NCBI GenBank assembly: GCA_045430345.1
Contig: JAILXT010000003.1
Span: forward strand, 124,001 to 188,000
DNA: 64,000 nucleotides
Source of the DNA: Agarilytica sp045430345
Lineage (GTDB): Bacteria; Pseudomonadota; Gammaproteobacteria; Pseudomonadales; Cellvibrionaceae
Reading direction: 5' to 3'
The position numbers and the translations under genes are program-made. A model generated the notes under the pieces. It saw nothing but the letters and a program-made list of their open reading frames with translations. It did no database searches and was not told the origin of the DNA. Positions 1-8,430 of the stretch are shown here, in pieces (the first letter of the stretch is position 1; the number at the start of each line of letters is the position of its first letter).

Positions 1-1
1 C

Positions 2-925
2 GACCCTGGGAAGGGGGTTGAAGTCGTCAAGGAGTCCGCATTCCAGGCGAAAGAAAGCCAAAGCATTTGGAAAACCCTGAAAGATATCGTACCTACTAAT
101 TTTGTCGGTGCCATGGCTGATGGAAAAATGCTGCAAATTATCGTGTTCGCGATTTTATTCGGTATCGCGTTATCTCGTGTTGAAAACGAAGCGCAGCAGA
201 TCAAAAGTTTCTTTGTACAGTTAGATAAGGTCATCATGCAAATGGTGATGATACTCATGAAACTCGCCCCTTATGGCGTGTTTTGCCTTATTGCCACAAT
301 GTTTGCAAATAGTGGTGTTGAAGATATTGCTAAGTTAGCGAAATACTTCGTTAACGTTTTATTGGTGCTAGTGCTTCATTTGTTTGTTTCCTATGGCGTA
401 TTGCTGTGGTTGTTCACAGGGCTTAACCCGATCACATTTTTCAAAAAAATGGAGCGGTTGTGGGTGTTTGGCTTTAGTACGGCATCTAGTAATGCGACGT
501 TACCCGTTACACTCGAAACCGTAGAAGAAAAGCTTGGCGTAAAAAATGAAATCGCCTCTTTTACCGTGCCGCTCGGCGCCACCATTAATATGGATGGTAC
601 CGCGATTATGCAAGGCGTCGCGACGGTATTTATTGCGCAATACTACGGTATTGATCTAGGCTTAAATGGGTATCTGATGGTTATTCTCACCGCTACACTC
701 GCGTCGATTGGGACTGCGGGCGTGCCGGGCGTTGGTTTGATTATGCTGACCATGGTGCTTGTGCAGGTCGGTCTTCCTGCCGAAGGCATAGGTTTGATTA
801 TTGGTATTGATCGCATACTGGATATGACGAGAACGGCGGTTAATATAACGGGTGATTCAGCTGCATCCGTCATTATCGCAAAAAGCGAAAACATGTTGGA
901 TGAAGACGTGTATAACGCCAAATAA
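2..925 (+). CDS. Dicarboxylate/amino acid:cation symporter (SDF/DAACS family), 5' end outside window
   Basis: Inner-membrane secondary transporter that couples uptake of a dicarboxylate or acidic amino acid to Na+ or H+. The frame is open from base 2, so the window begins inside the gene; the ATG at 113 is internal. Family marks are the PTNF segment near the start, a serine-rich hairpin (STASSNATLPVT), the NMDGT motif in ATINMDGTAIMQG, a glycine-rich hairpin (GTAGVPGVG), and DRILDMTRTAVNITGD in the last helix. These are the substrate- and cation-binding elements of GltPh/DctA-like carriers. The C-terminus is complete. Substrate (glutamate, aspartate or C4-dicarboxylate) cannot be decided from sequence alone. 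Confidence 0.93.
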   Translation, partial: DPGKGVEVVKESAFQAKESQSIWKTLKDIVPTNFVGAMADGKMLQIIVFAILFGIALSRVENEAQQIKSFFVQLDKVIMQMVMILMKLAPYGVFCLIATMFANSGVEDIAKLAKYFVNVLLVLVLHLFVSYGVLLWLFTGLNPITFFKKMERLWVFGFSTASSNATLPVTLETVEEKLGVKNEIASFTVPLGATINMDGTAIMQGVATVFIAQYYGIDLGLNGYLMVILTATLASIGTAGVPGVGLIMLTMVLVQVGLPAEGIGLIIGIDRILDMTRTAVNITGDSAASVIIAKSENMLDEDVYNAK

Positions 926-988
926 GTAGGGCTAAACGAACTAAATATCGAATAAGGTTGTAGATGGACAACCAAAGGGCAGTATGAA

Positions 989-1909
989 ATGTTGATATGC
1001 AAAAGAAGGCCGAGTTTGCGTTCTCGGTTTATGAGTGCCGCGTTAAAACGTAAAACAAAAAAGAATTTTACCGTAGGCCCCATTGATTTTCCGAGAACCC
1101 GAAAAACAATGGAGGAGCAAAACGCAGGGCGAAAACATTCACAATATGTGTGTGTTGAACAGATCGATGCTGATGGGGTAAAAGGCGAGTGGCAGGTGCC
1201 CCAAGGCACCCCTAAATCAAAAATAATTTATTACATGCATGGCGGCGGTTTTACGATCGGTTCGCCAGATTCCCACAGGGTAATGACGGCAGCATTCGCA
1301 GAAATGTCGGGTGTTCCCGTTTTCTCACTCGATTATCGGCTTGCACCGGAGCATAAATTTCCATCCCAATTAGATGATGCTCTCACCGCATATCGCTGGC
1401 TACTAGCAGGAGGGCTATCGCCAGAAGATATTATGCTCGCCGGGGATTCCGCTGGAGGTGGGTTAGTGTTGTCTCTACTGCACAAGTTAAAAAGCTTAGG
1501 AGAAGTATTGCCCAAGGCGGCCGTACTATTCTCCCCCTGGACAGATCTAACGTTAAGCGGAAATTCTATTCAGGAGAATAAAAAAAGCTGTTCGATGTTA
1601 AACGACCTCATATTGGAAAGTTGTACAGACGCCTATTTGGATGGTGAAGATCCAAATAACATTTTGGCTTCTCCCCTACTAGGTGACTTGGCCGGGTTTC
1701 CACCGTTACTTGTCTACGCCAGCAGCAGTGAAGCACTATTAGATGACTCTAGGCGACTGGCCGAAAAGGCAAAGAAAGCGGATGTGGATGTAAAACTCAA
1801 TGTTTGGCAGAAGCAGCCGCATGCTTGGCAGATTTTTTATCCATTTATACCGGAAGCAAAGCGTTGTTTATTAGAAGCCGCGGAGTTCGTTAAACAACGT
1901 CTGAGTTAA
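989..1909 (+). CDS. Alpha/beta hydrolase, HSL-type esterase/lipase
   Basis: Carboxylesterase of the hormone-sensitive-lipase family (alpha/beta hydrolase fold 3), likely cytoplasmic. The oxyanion-hole motif HGGG lies at residues 84-87 and the nucleophile elbow GDSAGG at 152-157 (Ser154). A downstream Asp in LLDDSRRLAEKA and a His in KQPHAW complete a plausible triad. Length (306 aa) is normal. The start is supported by AAAGGG about 8 bases upstream; Met15 (1031) is an alternative. It stands alone, 63 bases after the symporter and convergent with the next gene. Substrate unknown; short acyl esters are typical for the family. Confidence 0.9.
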   Translation: MLICKRRPSLRSRFMSAALKRKTKKNFTVGPIDFPRTRKTMEEQNAGRKHSQYVCVEQIDADGVKGEWQVPQGTPKSKIIYYMHGGGFTIGSPDSHRVMTAAFAEMSGVPVFSLDYRLAPEHKFPSQLDDALTAYRWLLAGGLSPEDIMLAGDSAGGGLVLSLLHKLKSLGEVLPKAAVLFSPWTDLTLSGNSIQENKKSCSMLNDLILESCTDAYLDGEDPNNILASPLLGDLAGFPPLLVYASSSEALLDDSRRLAEKAKKADVDVKLNVWQKQPHAWQIFYPFIPEAKRCLLEAAEFVKQRLS

Positions 1910-1913
1910 TTCC

Positions 1914-2516
1914 TTATGGTTTTGGTCCGTAACGATAATGCCCAGTGATGGGATAGGAGAAAAGCATATCTTCTAGTTGTGGCCCAGCACCAATATTATG
2001 CGAAATAAGAAAGTTCCCATTGTGAGGTGAGGTTTTATTGGTGACGATACCAATATGTGGGAGGTTGCCCGGTAACATCCACGTCACGATGTCCCCTGGC
2101 GAATAATTTTGCTTACTGTCGCTAATCGGAAGTACTTTTCCATGCCGCGAAAAGTATGTTTGTAAGTTTGGCACGCGACGATGATCGATATTGCTATCGG
2201 GTTTACTTAAGCCCCAAATTCGTTTCGATGGGTATTGCGCAAAATACTGCGTCATATCTTCATGAACTAGCGCCTGAAGATCAATCCCTACCTTTCTGTA
2301 AGATCGAATAACAACGTCGGTACACACACCAATGGTTTCGGGTACATCACCGCTTGGGTAAGCGATGGCGCGGTAGGAGCCGTCATATATGATGGTGTGA
2401 TGGGTCCTTTCTATGGCTGCCTCTGAGAGATCCGCATAAAAGTTTTGCCCGAGGGTAAGGCCGGAAATAAGAAGGAGGCTTAGGTGCATGCTCAGCCCCA
2501 TGAATCGAAAAAGCAT
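1914..2516 (-). CDS. DUF1287 family exported protein (YijF-like)
   Basis: Protein of about 200 aa with an N-terminal signal sequence (hydrophobic run LSLLLISGLTLG). It carries the DUF1287 signatures: GDVPETIGVCTDVV, the NIDHRRVPNL segment, GDIVTW, HIGIV, and HNIGAGP. The conserved Cys, two His and Asp residues suggest a papain-like (NlpC/P60-type) cell-wall hydrolase fold; that is an inference from family resemblance. The frame extends to 2528, but the ATG at 2516 has GGGAG just upstream, so it was chosen. It ends 4 bases from the convergent esterase and follows the LysE gene by 28 bases, possibly one transcript. Confidence 0.85.
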   Translation of the reverse strand: MLFRFMGLSMHLSLLLISGLTLGQNFYADLSEAAIERTHHTIIYDGSYRAIAYPSGDVPETIGVCTDVVIRSYRKVGIDLQALVHEDMTQYFAQYPSKRIWGLSKPDSNIDHRRVPNLQTYFSRHGKVLPISDSKQNYSPGDIVTWMLPGNLPHIGIVTNKTSPHNGNFLISHNIGAGPQLEDMLFSYPITGHYRYGPKP

Positions 2517-2544
2517 ATCGTCTCCCATTATATGAAAAATCGAT

Positions 2545-3162
2545 TTATGACCGCAGCCCTATAAACGCGCCACAGCTAATTAGCATTGTGCCTGAAAAAT
2601 ATCTGACTACCGTGGAGCCGATTGAGTTCCCCCGCAATAAACACCGGCCTTTTAGCGAAAATAGCGCATATAGCACCATGACACCGCCCACGGCCAGCGT
2701 GGTGATGGCATATATTAGTAAAAGGTCCGTTGCTGAAAGTTTTGCCACATCCAAAAACGCAGGGAAAAAACTCACATAAAACAAAATCGCTTTTGGGTTA
2801 CTCATGGTGGTCAAAAGTCCGGCCATAAAGTTGGCCGAATGTCCTAGCGTGGTATTCGTATTGATTTTGTCACTATTCGAAGGTTTAAGTATTAGCGAGA
2901 GCCCTAGGTACAAAAGGTAAGCGGCTCCAAGGGTTTTTAAGAGGATGAACAGTTCAGAAAAAGATTGGGCAAGGGTTGTGAGCCCACCAATCGCAAGGGT
3001 GATAAAAATATAATCACCGGTGACGATCCCCAAGCTTGTGACAAATCCGGCACGTAAGCCATGTGAGAGCGTTCGCGATACCACGATCATTATTCCTGGG
3101 CCGGGAATAATCGCGAGTACGAGTAAGGCAAGCGAGAGTGCAAAGATGGCAGAGATCGTCAT
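2545..3162 (-). CDS. LysE/RhtB family amino acid exporter
   Basis: Inner-membrane protein of 205 aa with about six hydrophobic segments. The N-terminal PGPGIMIVVSRTLSHG stretch is the LysE/RhtB signature, and SNPKAILFYVSFFP in the middle is the second conserved region of the family. Members export amino acids or derivatives (threonine, homoserine lactone, lysine, leucine). AAGG lies 8 bases before the ATG. It is followed by the DUF1287 gene and preceded by a small membrane protein gene 9 bases away, so the three may be cotranscribed. Substrate not determinable here. Confidence 0.92.
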   Translation of the reverse strand: MTISAIFALSLALLVLAIIPGPGIMIVVSRTLSHGLRAGFVTSLGIVTGDYIFITLAIGGLTTLAQSFSELFILLKTLGAAYLLYLGLSLILKPSNSDKINTNTTLGHSANFMAGLLTTMSNPKAILFYVSFFPAFLDVAKLSATDLLLIYAITTLAVGGVMVLYALFSLKGRCLLRGNSIGSTVVRYFSGTMLISCGAFIGLRS

Positions 3163-3171
3163 TGGTAAGCC

Positions 3172-3465
3172 TTAAAGTGTAACGCCGATATAATGAACGA
3201 GAGTGAAATATGTAAGCGGGCAAAATACCAGAAACCCGACGACATACATTTTAATAAAACCGTGCTCAGATGCCTTGAACGGCAGCTTAGGGTTTACGAT
3301 CCCATGTTGAATTTTAAATAATGATATCCCTATGCCGAGGGGGGCAAGAATGAGCGTGAGTGTTGCTGCTACGATTACCCATGATTCAAGGGGAGGGACA
3401 TCGAGTGCAAAAAGTGGCAAGGCGTATATCTCTGTATTGTCGGAGATTGAATTTCCGACAATCAT
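3172..3465 (-). CDS. Small membrane protein, function unknown
   Basis: I do not recognise this 97-aa product. It has two hydrophobic segments (around residues 27-50 and 72-95) separated by a basic loop with KIQHGIVNPKLPFKASEHG, so it is probably a two-helix inner-membrane protein. It ends 9 bases before the lysE-like gene and may be cotranscribed with it. No clear ribosome binding site precedes the ATG, so the start is uncertain. A terminator for the upstream cytochrome gene lies just before it, so any promoter must lie within about 50 bases. Confidence 0.6.
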   Translation of the reverse strand: MIVGNSISDNTEIYALPLFALDVPPLESWVIVAATLTLILAPLGIGISLFKIQHGIVNPKLPFKASEHGFIKMYVVGFLVFCPLTYFTLVHYIGVTL

Positions 3466-3510
3466 GCATCGTGAAAACCAAAAGGTCTATATTTTTAGCG
3501 AATATGAACG

Positions 3511-3545
3511 AAAAAATCCCCCGAACCCTAGGCGGGTGGGGGATT
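3511..3545 (-). terminator. Rho-independent terminator after the secreted cytochrome gene
   Basis: On the minus strand AATCCCCC pairs perfectly with GGGGGATT (8 bp, 15-base loop), followed directly by a run of T. It lies 26 bases past the stop codon of the gene at 3571-5010 and separates it from the small membrane protein gene. Confidence 0.85.
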
Positions 3546-3570
3546 ACAAGGACTGCTAGGGGATACGAAA

Positions 3571-5010
3571 CTATTTAGGTATTGGGCAGCAGCCGCAAAC
3601 AGACATGAGGCCTTCTACAGTGGTTTTCCATTGATTGTTCCAAGTGTACAAGCTTGAGCTGCCAGAACAGGCGCTAGGACATTTTTGTTTAGCATCGGAG
3701 TTGCTAAAAATAGGGCCGGCTTGTACATCCATACATACGCCAAGACCAGCTGCAATATCATCGAAGATATGACTTAAACCGCCGGATGTCGTATTTTTAT
3801 TAAAGGTTTGTTTCTTACCCACAAATCCATGACAACCAAAGCAGTTGGAAGCAAAACCGTGATTGGTCTTGGGGTTGATATCTACCGCTTGGAAAGTGGT
3901 TTCGGCTACAGTATTCGCAAGGCGTAGTGAACCCCTTTGGTTGGAAATATCAGAACTTAGATCGGGTTTACTTACCCATATATCGCCAACGTTAAAATAT
4001 TTCTTCAGAATTGCCATGTCACCGCTAAGGTTTTTATTCACATCCGCATTTAAAGACGTCACACTTTTTAGGTTTTCCGAAGCGTTCGGATCCGAGCTAT
4101 CGGTACCGTAGGGGTATTCTCGACAGATTTCTGTAGGTGATCCGGTAATGGATTTTTGCTTGTTGGCGACATTGAATTCGCATTGAACAATGTCGAGTGG
4201 GTCTTTATCCTTAAGTGCCTTAGTGCATGCGTCACTGGTAAATGACCAGCTGCCATCGGCTGACGTTTTGGCGTCGCCGCAGTCGGGATCATTATTTTTG
4301 TGTTCGTAAGTTGCCCAAACGAATTCCGGGTGATCTGTTGTGGCCACCGCTAGATGAAACCCCACAAGGCCGAGGGTGGTTTCTTTTGTATCGCTTCCGA
4401 TGGTGGTGGTCATGGTAAGGAAGTCAGATTTTTTATCGTTTTTTCCTATTACTTTCCACGCTGTTTTGATTTCGGTTGTGCCCGTAGGAAAATTGTTAAG
4501 CGTCGTTATTGTTTTAGCATCGTCACACATGTTTTTGCTAAAGCGCACATCGTAGTAAACAACGTTATCGTTTTGGTCGTATATTGTGGCACCATCACCT
4601 GCTTGATGGATTCTCTCTGGGAGGCCGTTAGATTTATTGAGTGTTACGAACAAGCGGTTGCCTGACTCAAGTGAATCACAGGAGTCCACCGGTTTTTTGT
4701 CATCGCTTATTTCGAGGATGGGATAATTGGCCTCAACCTGAAAGTTCCGTTTCGTTGGCGTTTCTGTGTTAGGAGACATCAAATATAAAAATGCATGCCA
4801 GGAAAACTGGTAGAAATCGCAGAAGTTAGAAGATTTCCCGTTGTCTTCGCTTTTCGCCACTTCGATAGGCATGGCAGCGGGATGTGGAAACCAGTCAGCC
4901 TTACTGGGGCAAAACGGTGCTTTAGATTTTGCAAATGATGAGGTGGAAGCCGTGGCAATAAAAAAAAGCCCGATCGCGATAATGGCAGATAAAGTAAAAC
5001 GCATTTTCAT
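3571..5010 (-). CDS. Secreted mono-heme c-type cytochrome-like protein
   Basis: Exported protein of 479 aa: signal peptide at residues 1-27 with an SSFAKS cleavage region, then a long unrecognised domain and one CxxCH heme site (CFGCH, residues 390-394). It is rich in cysteine (about 14), including a C-terminal CGCC, so disulfides in the periplasm are likely. The segment FCDFYQFSWHAFLYL near residues 63-77 looks conserved-style but matches no named family I can recall. AGGGA 5 bases before ATG supports the start. It has its own terminator and is probably monocistronic. The role is likely electron transfer or an oxidoreductase; substrate unknown. Confidence 0.75.
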   Translation of the reverse strand: MKMRFTLSAIIAIGLFFIATASTSSFAKSKAPFCPSKADWFPHPAAMPIEVAKSEDNGKSSNFCDFYQFSWHAFLYLMSPNTETPTKRNFQVEANYPILEISDDKKPVDSCDSLESGNRLFVTLNKSNGLPERIHQAGDGATIYDQNDNVVYYDVRFSKNMCDDAKTITTLNNFPTGTTEIKTAWKVIGKNDKKSDFLTMTTTIGSDTKETTLGLVGFHLAVATTDHPEFVWATYEHKNNDPDCGDAKTSADGSWSFTSDACTKALKDKDPLDIVQCEFNVANKQKSITGSPTEICREYPYGTDSSDPNASENLKSVTSLNADVNKNLSGDMAILKKYFNVGDIWVSKPDLSSDISNQRGSLRLANTVAETTFQAVDINPKTNHGFASNCFGCHGFVGKKQTFNKNTTSGGLSHIFDDIAAGLGVCMDVQAGPIFSNSDAKQKCPSACSGSSSLYTWNNQWKTTVEGLMSVCGCCPIPK

Positions 5011-5226
5011 TGTTGTCCCTTAATGTAAGCATATGAGTTTTTACTGTAGTAAATGAAAATATGTCTGCCAGTGACATATGTCCTTAAAACCCACAGGTAA
5101 AGGATTTCCATTACAAAACAATGATTGTAATGCCAGTATTTTGGCCGTATCGTGAAAACTTAAACTCAACATGTACAGATTTTTTGTCTTAAGCCAATTT
5201 TACTGTAAGAAAAGGCCCTTGTTTTT

Positions 5227-5748
5227 GTGAGTGTTTTTTTTGTTTTTACCGACGGAAGCGTCAATACAACGACAAAAGTTGGTGTGGGGGCCTGCTTGGT
5301 TCTCGACTCGTTGAGCACCCCTATCGCTCAGTTAGAGAAAAATATTCATACAATAAGGTTTGAAAATACTAGTTCGACAGTGTTAGAGCTTCAAACCGTT
5401 TTATGGGTGCTTGAAAATATACATAGCGCCTCGCCTTTTGAGCATAGTGGAGGTTCAGCGTCTGAGATCTTGAAGCACAAGATAACGCTGTATACGGACT
5501 CCCAAAATATTGTGGGATTACCTGGTCGCCGCGAGCGCCTAGAAACTCGAAATTATTACAATGTTAAACAGCAGAAACTGAAAAACTGGGCGTTATATAA
5601 AAAGTTCTATGGCTACTTAGATTGTTGTGATATTGATATTGTAAAGGTTGAAGGGCATATGCCCGCATTGCAAAGAAATAGTATCGACGAAATATTTAGT
5701 CTGGTGGATAACGCTGCGCGAACAGGTTTGCGAGGAATTGGATGTTAA
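5227..5748 (+). CDS. RNase H-like protein
   Basis: 173-aa protein with the RNase HI layout. Asp9 is in FTDGS, Glu54 in VLELQ, Asp91 in YTDSQ and Asp161 in VDNAAR, which are the four carboxylates that bind two metal ions and cut RNA in RNA:DNA hybrids. A His in VEGH (residue 144) matches the flexible catalytic His region. Overall divergence from housekeeping RnhA suggests a paralogue, not the main RNase HI. Start is GTG; it cannot lie much further in because Asp9 is catalytic. It stands alone, with a 216-base AT-rich gap upstream. An intact active enzyme is plausible. Confidence 0.75.
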   Translation: MSVFFVFTDGSVNTTTKVGVGACLVLDSLSTPIAQLEKNIHTIRFENTSSTVLELQTVLWVLENIHSASPFEHSGGSASEILKHKITLYTDSQNIVGLPGRRERLETRNYYNVKQQKLKNWALYKKFYGYLDCCDIDIVKVEGHMPALQRNSIDEIFSLVDNAARTGLRGIGC

Positions 5749-5814
5749 TGGCGTATTTCTGTATTAATTAAATTATAGGTAAGGTTTGTAGGGCTGTTGT
5801 TGATGAAGGTGTTT

Positions 5815-6210
5815 TTATTGTTTAACAACCGTACCGTCTAAGTCTCGCTTTACGTATTGCCATCCGGCGTTGGTGTATAGATCGGGGTGCTCAGTAAGTG
5901 CATATAGCGTTTGGCTATATTTTCGAGCTGCATATATTAGCTGTTTCGCGATCCCACGCTTTCTATATTTAGGCGATACATATAGTGCATTTATCCAAGT
6001 TGTGATTTTATTACTGTCGGGTGCGTTGTAACGGGTAAAGGACAACCCGCCAACAACGTGATTGTTTGCCAGTGCCACGATTGGCTTAGGTACCTCCAAA
6101 CCTAGCACTACCGATTGGAACGGACTAAGGTCTGGCCATTCGCTAACAAGTAATTCATATAAAACCCTAGAATAATTAGAGTTAATGTCTGATACGATTA
6201 TTTTATACAT
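5815..6210 (-). CDS. GNAT family N-acetyltransferase
   Basis: 131-aa acetyl-CoA-dependent acetyltransferase of the GNAT fold. The acetyl-CoA pyrophosphate-binding signature is KYRKRGIAKQL around residues 80-90, preceded by the beta4 strand INALYVSP. The C-terminal YTNAGWQYVKRD is the usual beta5-beta7 end (x-x-GF/W). AGAG lies upstream of the ATG at a usable spacing. It is the last gene of a leftward set with the methyltransferase and hydroxylase genes, 51 bases after the former. Acceptor substrate unknown. Confidence 0.88.
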   Translation of the reverse strand: MYKIIVSDINSNYSRVLYELLVSEWPDLSPFQSVVLGLEVPKPIVALANNHVVGGLSFTRYNAPDSNKITTWINALYVSPKYRKRGIAKQLIYAARKYSQTLYALTEHPDLYTNAGWQYVKRDLDGTVVKQ

Positions 6211-6261
6211 CTATGTCTCTAGGGGTTAGTGGGAGAATTTTATGTTATTCGCTACCTACTA

Positions 6262-6876
6262 CTAGTGGTTTGTATAGGGTTTCCGTGCGACCACGGAATA
6301 TATGTGCCAGTCATGTGGTTCACCTTGTGGTGTGATGCCAGATGATTTGTGAACGTTGAAACGAAGTATTTCATCATTTGCAAAAATGGCCCTTACCTCT
6401 TTTTCTTCAAAAACGGCGACCTCGGGCCAAAAATCGTCGGGTTTATAATGTGGGCCTGCCATCGTATCTTCTTCCCCTAAAAATGATCCACAAAAAATTC
6501 CACCGGGGTACAGACTCTTGTATATCTTTTTCCAGACGGTAGGAAACTCTGGTTTTGGGGAAAAGAATAGGCTGGCGTCAGCGACAACCAAAGATGATTT
6601 TGGGTAAGTGTAAGTACTAAAAGAAGCCAGAGATAAAATGACGTTATTATTATTCTTAAAACGTGCCGTGCATCGTGATATTGCCTCTTCCTCCACATCA
6701 AAGCCGTGAACCGTAAAGCCATTCGATACTAAGTAACTTATATCGGCGCCTGCACCGCATCCACAGTCAATGGCAATCTTATTTTCGTCAAGATGATTGA
6801 CCGCGAATATCAAGTCTTCACGGATTTTGCGATTATTCGTCGCGTCGAGGTACTTTGTGATTGCTTCGCTAGGCAT
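6262..6876 (-). CDS. Class I SAM-dependent methyltransferase
   Basis: Methyltransferase of 204 aa with SAM-binding motif I AIDCGCGAGADI, motif II acidic residue in GFDVEEEAI, and a motif-IV-like VVADASLFF. It resembles the TehB/UbiE-like small methyltransferases. The frame runs up to 6993, but that would overlap the upstream hydroxylase gene by 50 bases; the ATG at 6876 has AAAAAGG 8 bases upstream and starts just before the fold, so it was chosen. It lies between a hydroxylase and an acetyltransferase on the same strand, which would fit tailoring of a small molecule, but this is inference. Confidence 0.85.
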   Translation of the reverse strand: MPSEAITKYLDATNNRKIREDLIFAVNHLDENKIAIDCGCGAGADISYLVSNGFTVHGFDVEEEAISRCTARFKNNNNVILSLASFSTYTYPKSSLVVADASLFFSPKPEFPTVWKKIYKSLYPGGIFCGSFLGEEDTMAGPHYKPDDFWPEVAVFEEKEVRAIFANDEILRFNVHKSSGITPQGEPHDWHIYSVVARKPYTNH

Positions 6877-6943
6877 AAATAAAACCTTTTTACCTGGAGA
6901 CGAGGAGAAGTAGGAGAATAAAGGAATAAGTTTATATGTAGAG

Positions 6944-7705
6944 TTAAGGTATATCATTGTCATTAACCGTATTGGCGGACGTTTTATGAACATCTACCCC
7001 TCGCAACATATCATATATTCGATTGGCTTTATTATCTGAAAACCCAAATAGTCGTATATCTGTTTTGGGGTTTCGGTAGGTCCCAAATAATATATCCCAT
7101 ATTGGCAACCCATAATTATGAGAATGGCTACCACGTTCATGATGTACCCGATGCATTTCTGGCCGTTGTATAATATAACCTATCCAGTAAGGTGATTTAG
7201 TATCTGAATGCACATAGAAATTAAATAGACCTGTATACAGAATCGCCCATGCGGCAGCTTCTGTGGTAGCACCTAAAATCAAATATGAACTCAAGCAGCT
7301 GATTAATGTTGCCATCCCACTGTCAAGAGGGTGTGCGTAGAAAGCGGTAATAGATTCTATTCTTTGTGAGCTATGATGAAGTTGATGAATGGTTCTCCAA
7401 AGGAAACCATTTTCATGTATAAGTCTATGCCACCAATAAAAAATTAAACTTGTAATATTGAATGCTATTAAGCCGACTATAAATCCCGGGGCAATCTCGC
7501 TTAGATTCATCAAAGAGTATTCGAGAAACCAGTCTCTGAATAGATATCCCACCGCTAATGACACGGCCATCTGGGAAAAACCAATTATACTTGCAATTAA
7601 AAGCCATCTTCTATCGCAGCTATTCTTTGAAACGGGAGCAATGACTTCTAAAGTAAATATGCAGGTGAAAAGGATTAGTAATATTGGGTATGAAAGGACT
7701 TCCAT
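6944..7705 (-). CDS. Sterol desaturase/fatty acid hydroxylase family protein
   Basis: 253-aa integral membrane di-iron oxygenase. Several hydrophobic segments surround the eight-histidine pattern: HRLIH, then HQLHH about ten residues later, and HRVHH plus a following His in the C-terminal part. These bind two irons that hydroxylate or desaturate lipid substrates (fatty acids, sterols, carotenoids). Length and order are normal for the family. No strong ribosome binding site precedes the ATG. Bacterial members usually act on fatty acyl chains; the true substrate cannot be read from the sequence. Confidence 0.92.
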   Translation of the reverse strand: MEVLSYPILLILFTCIFTLEVIAPVSKNSCDRRWLLIASIIGFSQMAVSLAVGYLFRDWFLEYSLMNLSEIAPGFIVGLIAFNITSLIFYWWHRLIHENGFLWRTIHQLHHSSQRIESITAFYAHPLDSGMATLISCLSSYLILGATTEAAAWAILYTGLFNFYVHSDTKSPYWIGYIIQRPEMHRVHHERGSHSHNYGLPIWDILFGTYRNPKTDIRLFGFSDNKANRIYDMLRGVDVHKTSANTVNDNDIP

Positions 7706-7915
7706 GGGGTATGCTCGTACAATTTGTGATTGGTGAAGAGTATATTGTGCCGAAATCCAGTCAAGTTAATTATTACTTATCCTTAGAGGAATATCGCTAG
7801 TCGTTTTAGTTTGTCTTTAATTAAGTCTAGTTATTAAAATCTCGGAAAATGTTTGATATAAAATATTGGTGAAATGTAATATTCAGGTTACCGGAAATTA
7901 GACAGGTACTGCTGG

Positions 7916-8206
7916 TTATAATTTTCTGTATCCTTTGATAAGCCTATATAGAAATACTGATATGCCAAAGACGGTACTGTATGAAAATGCCAAGATGCTA
8001 AATATGAACACCCCACTCAATAGACCTCCCTCAAGTTCAATGTTTAAGGCAAAAGTGGTTACTAGTGCAATAATAAAACATAGGAACGTTGCTAGATATG
8101 AGTTAATGGGGAAATAATGCGGTCTAAATAGGTTGCATAAAGCCCATATAAGGAGTGAGGGACCTAGGAAGACGACTTGTAATAATAGGCCAAATACGAA
8201 AAACAT
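7916..8206 (-). CDS. Small membrane protein, function unknown
   Basis: 96-aa hydrophobic product with three predicted membrane segments (about residues 3-25, 33-54 and 62-88), ending in a basic tail RLIKGYRKL. No family recognised. AGGAG occurs 13 bases before the ATG, a long spacing. It lies alone, with 210 bases to the hydroxylase gene and a structured 223-base gap upstream. Composition and positive-inside charge make a real gene more likely than a chance frame. Confidence 0.5.
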   Translation of the reverse strand: MFFVFGLLLQVVFLGPSLLIWALCNLFRPHYFPINSYLATFLCFIIALVTTFALNIELEGGLLSGVFIFSILAFSYSTVFGISVFLYRLIKGYRKL

Positions 8207-8314
8207 GGTCTAGTCGGATCTCCTAAGCAGTAAATTCTGCAAGCAAAAACGCAAGAAAATAACCCTGTGTTCCACTATGTTTTTTCAAGAGTATTATAAT
8301 TTGATATCTATTTA

Positions 8315-8430
8315 CAACAACCACCGCTCATTATTCGGGATATTAACGGTGATTGTTGCGATGCCTCAGTGGTATTCGATGAGTGTACTCTCGGAATACA
8401 TCCGAGTCAGTATGCCTAGCCACTGGGTGT
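8315..8430. other. Intergenic stretch rich in inverted repeats
   Basis: CAACAACCACCG (8315-8326) faces CGGTGATTGTTG (8347-8358), a 12-bp arm pair with one mismatch around a 20-base loop. To its right, CAGTGG faces CCACTG and encloses GTATTC/GAATAC and CTCGG/CCGAG pairs. Such nested arms suggest a folded RNA or repeat unit in the 3' region of the gene ending at 8430. No T-run follows, so it is not a typical terminator. Confidence 0.4.

Noticed and set aside
643..1209. 188-codon minus-strand open frame over the symporter end and the esterase start
   Set aside because: It lies antisense to two well-supported genes and its product looks like a shadow with low-complexity composition.
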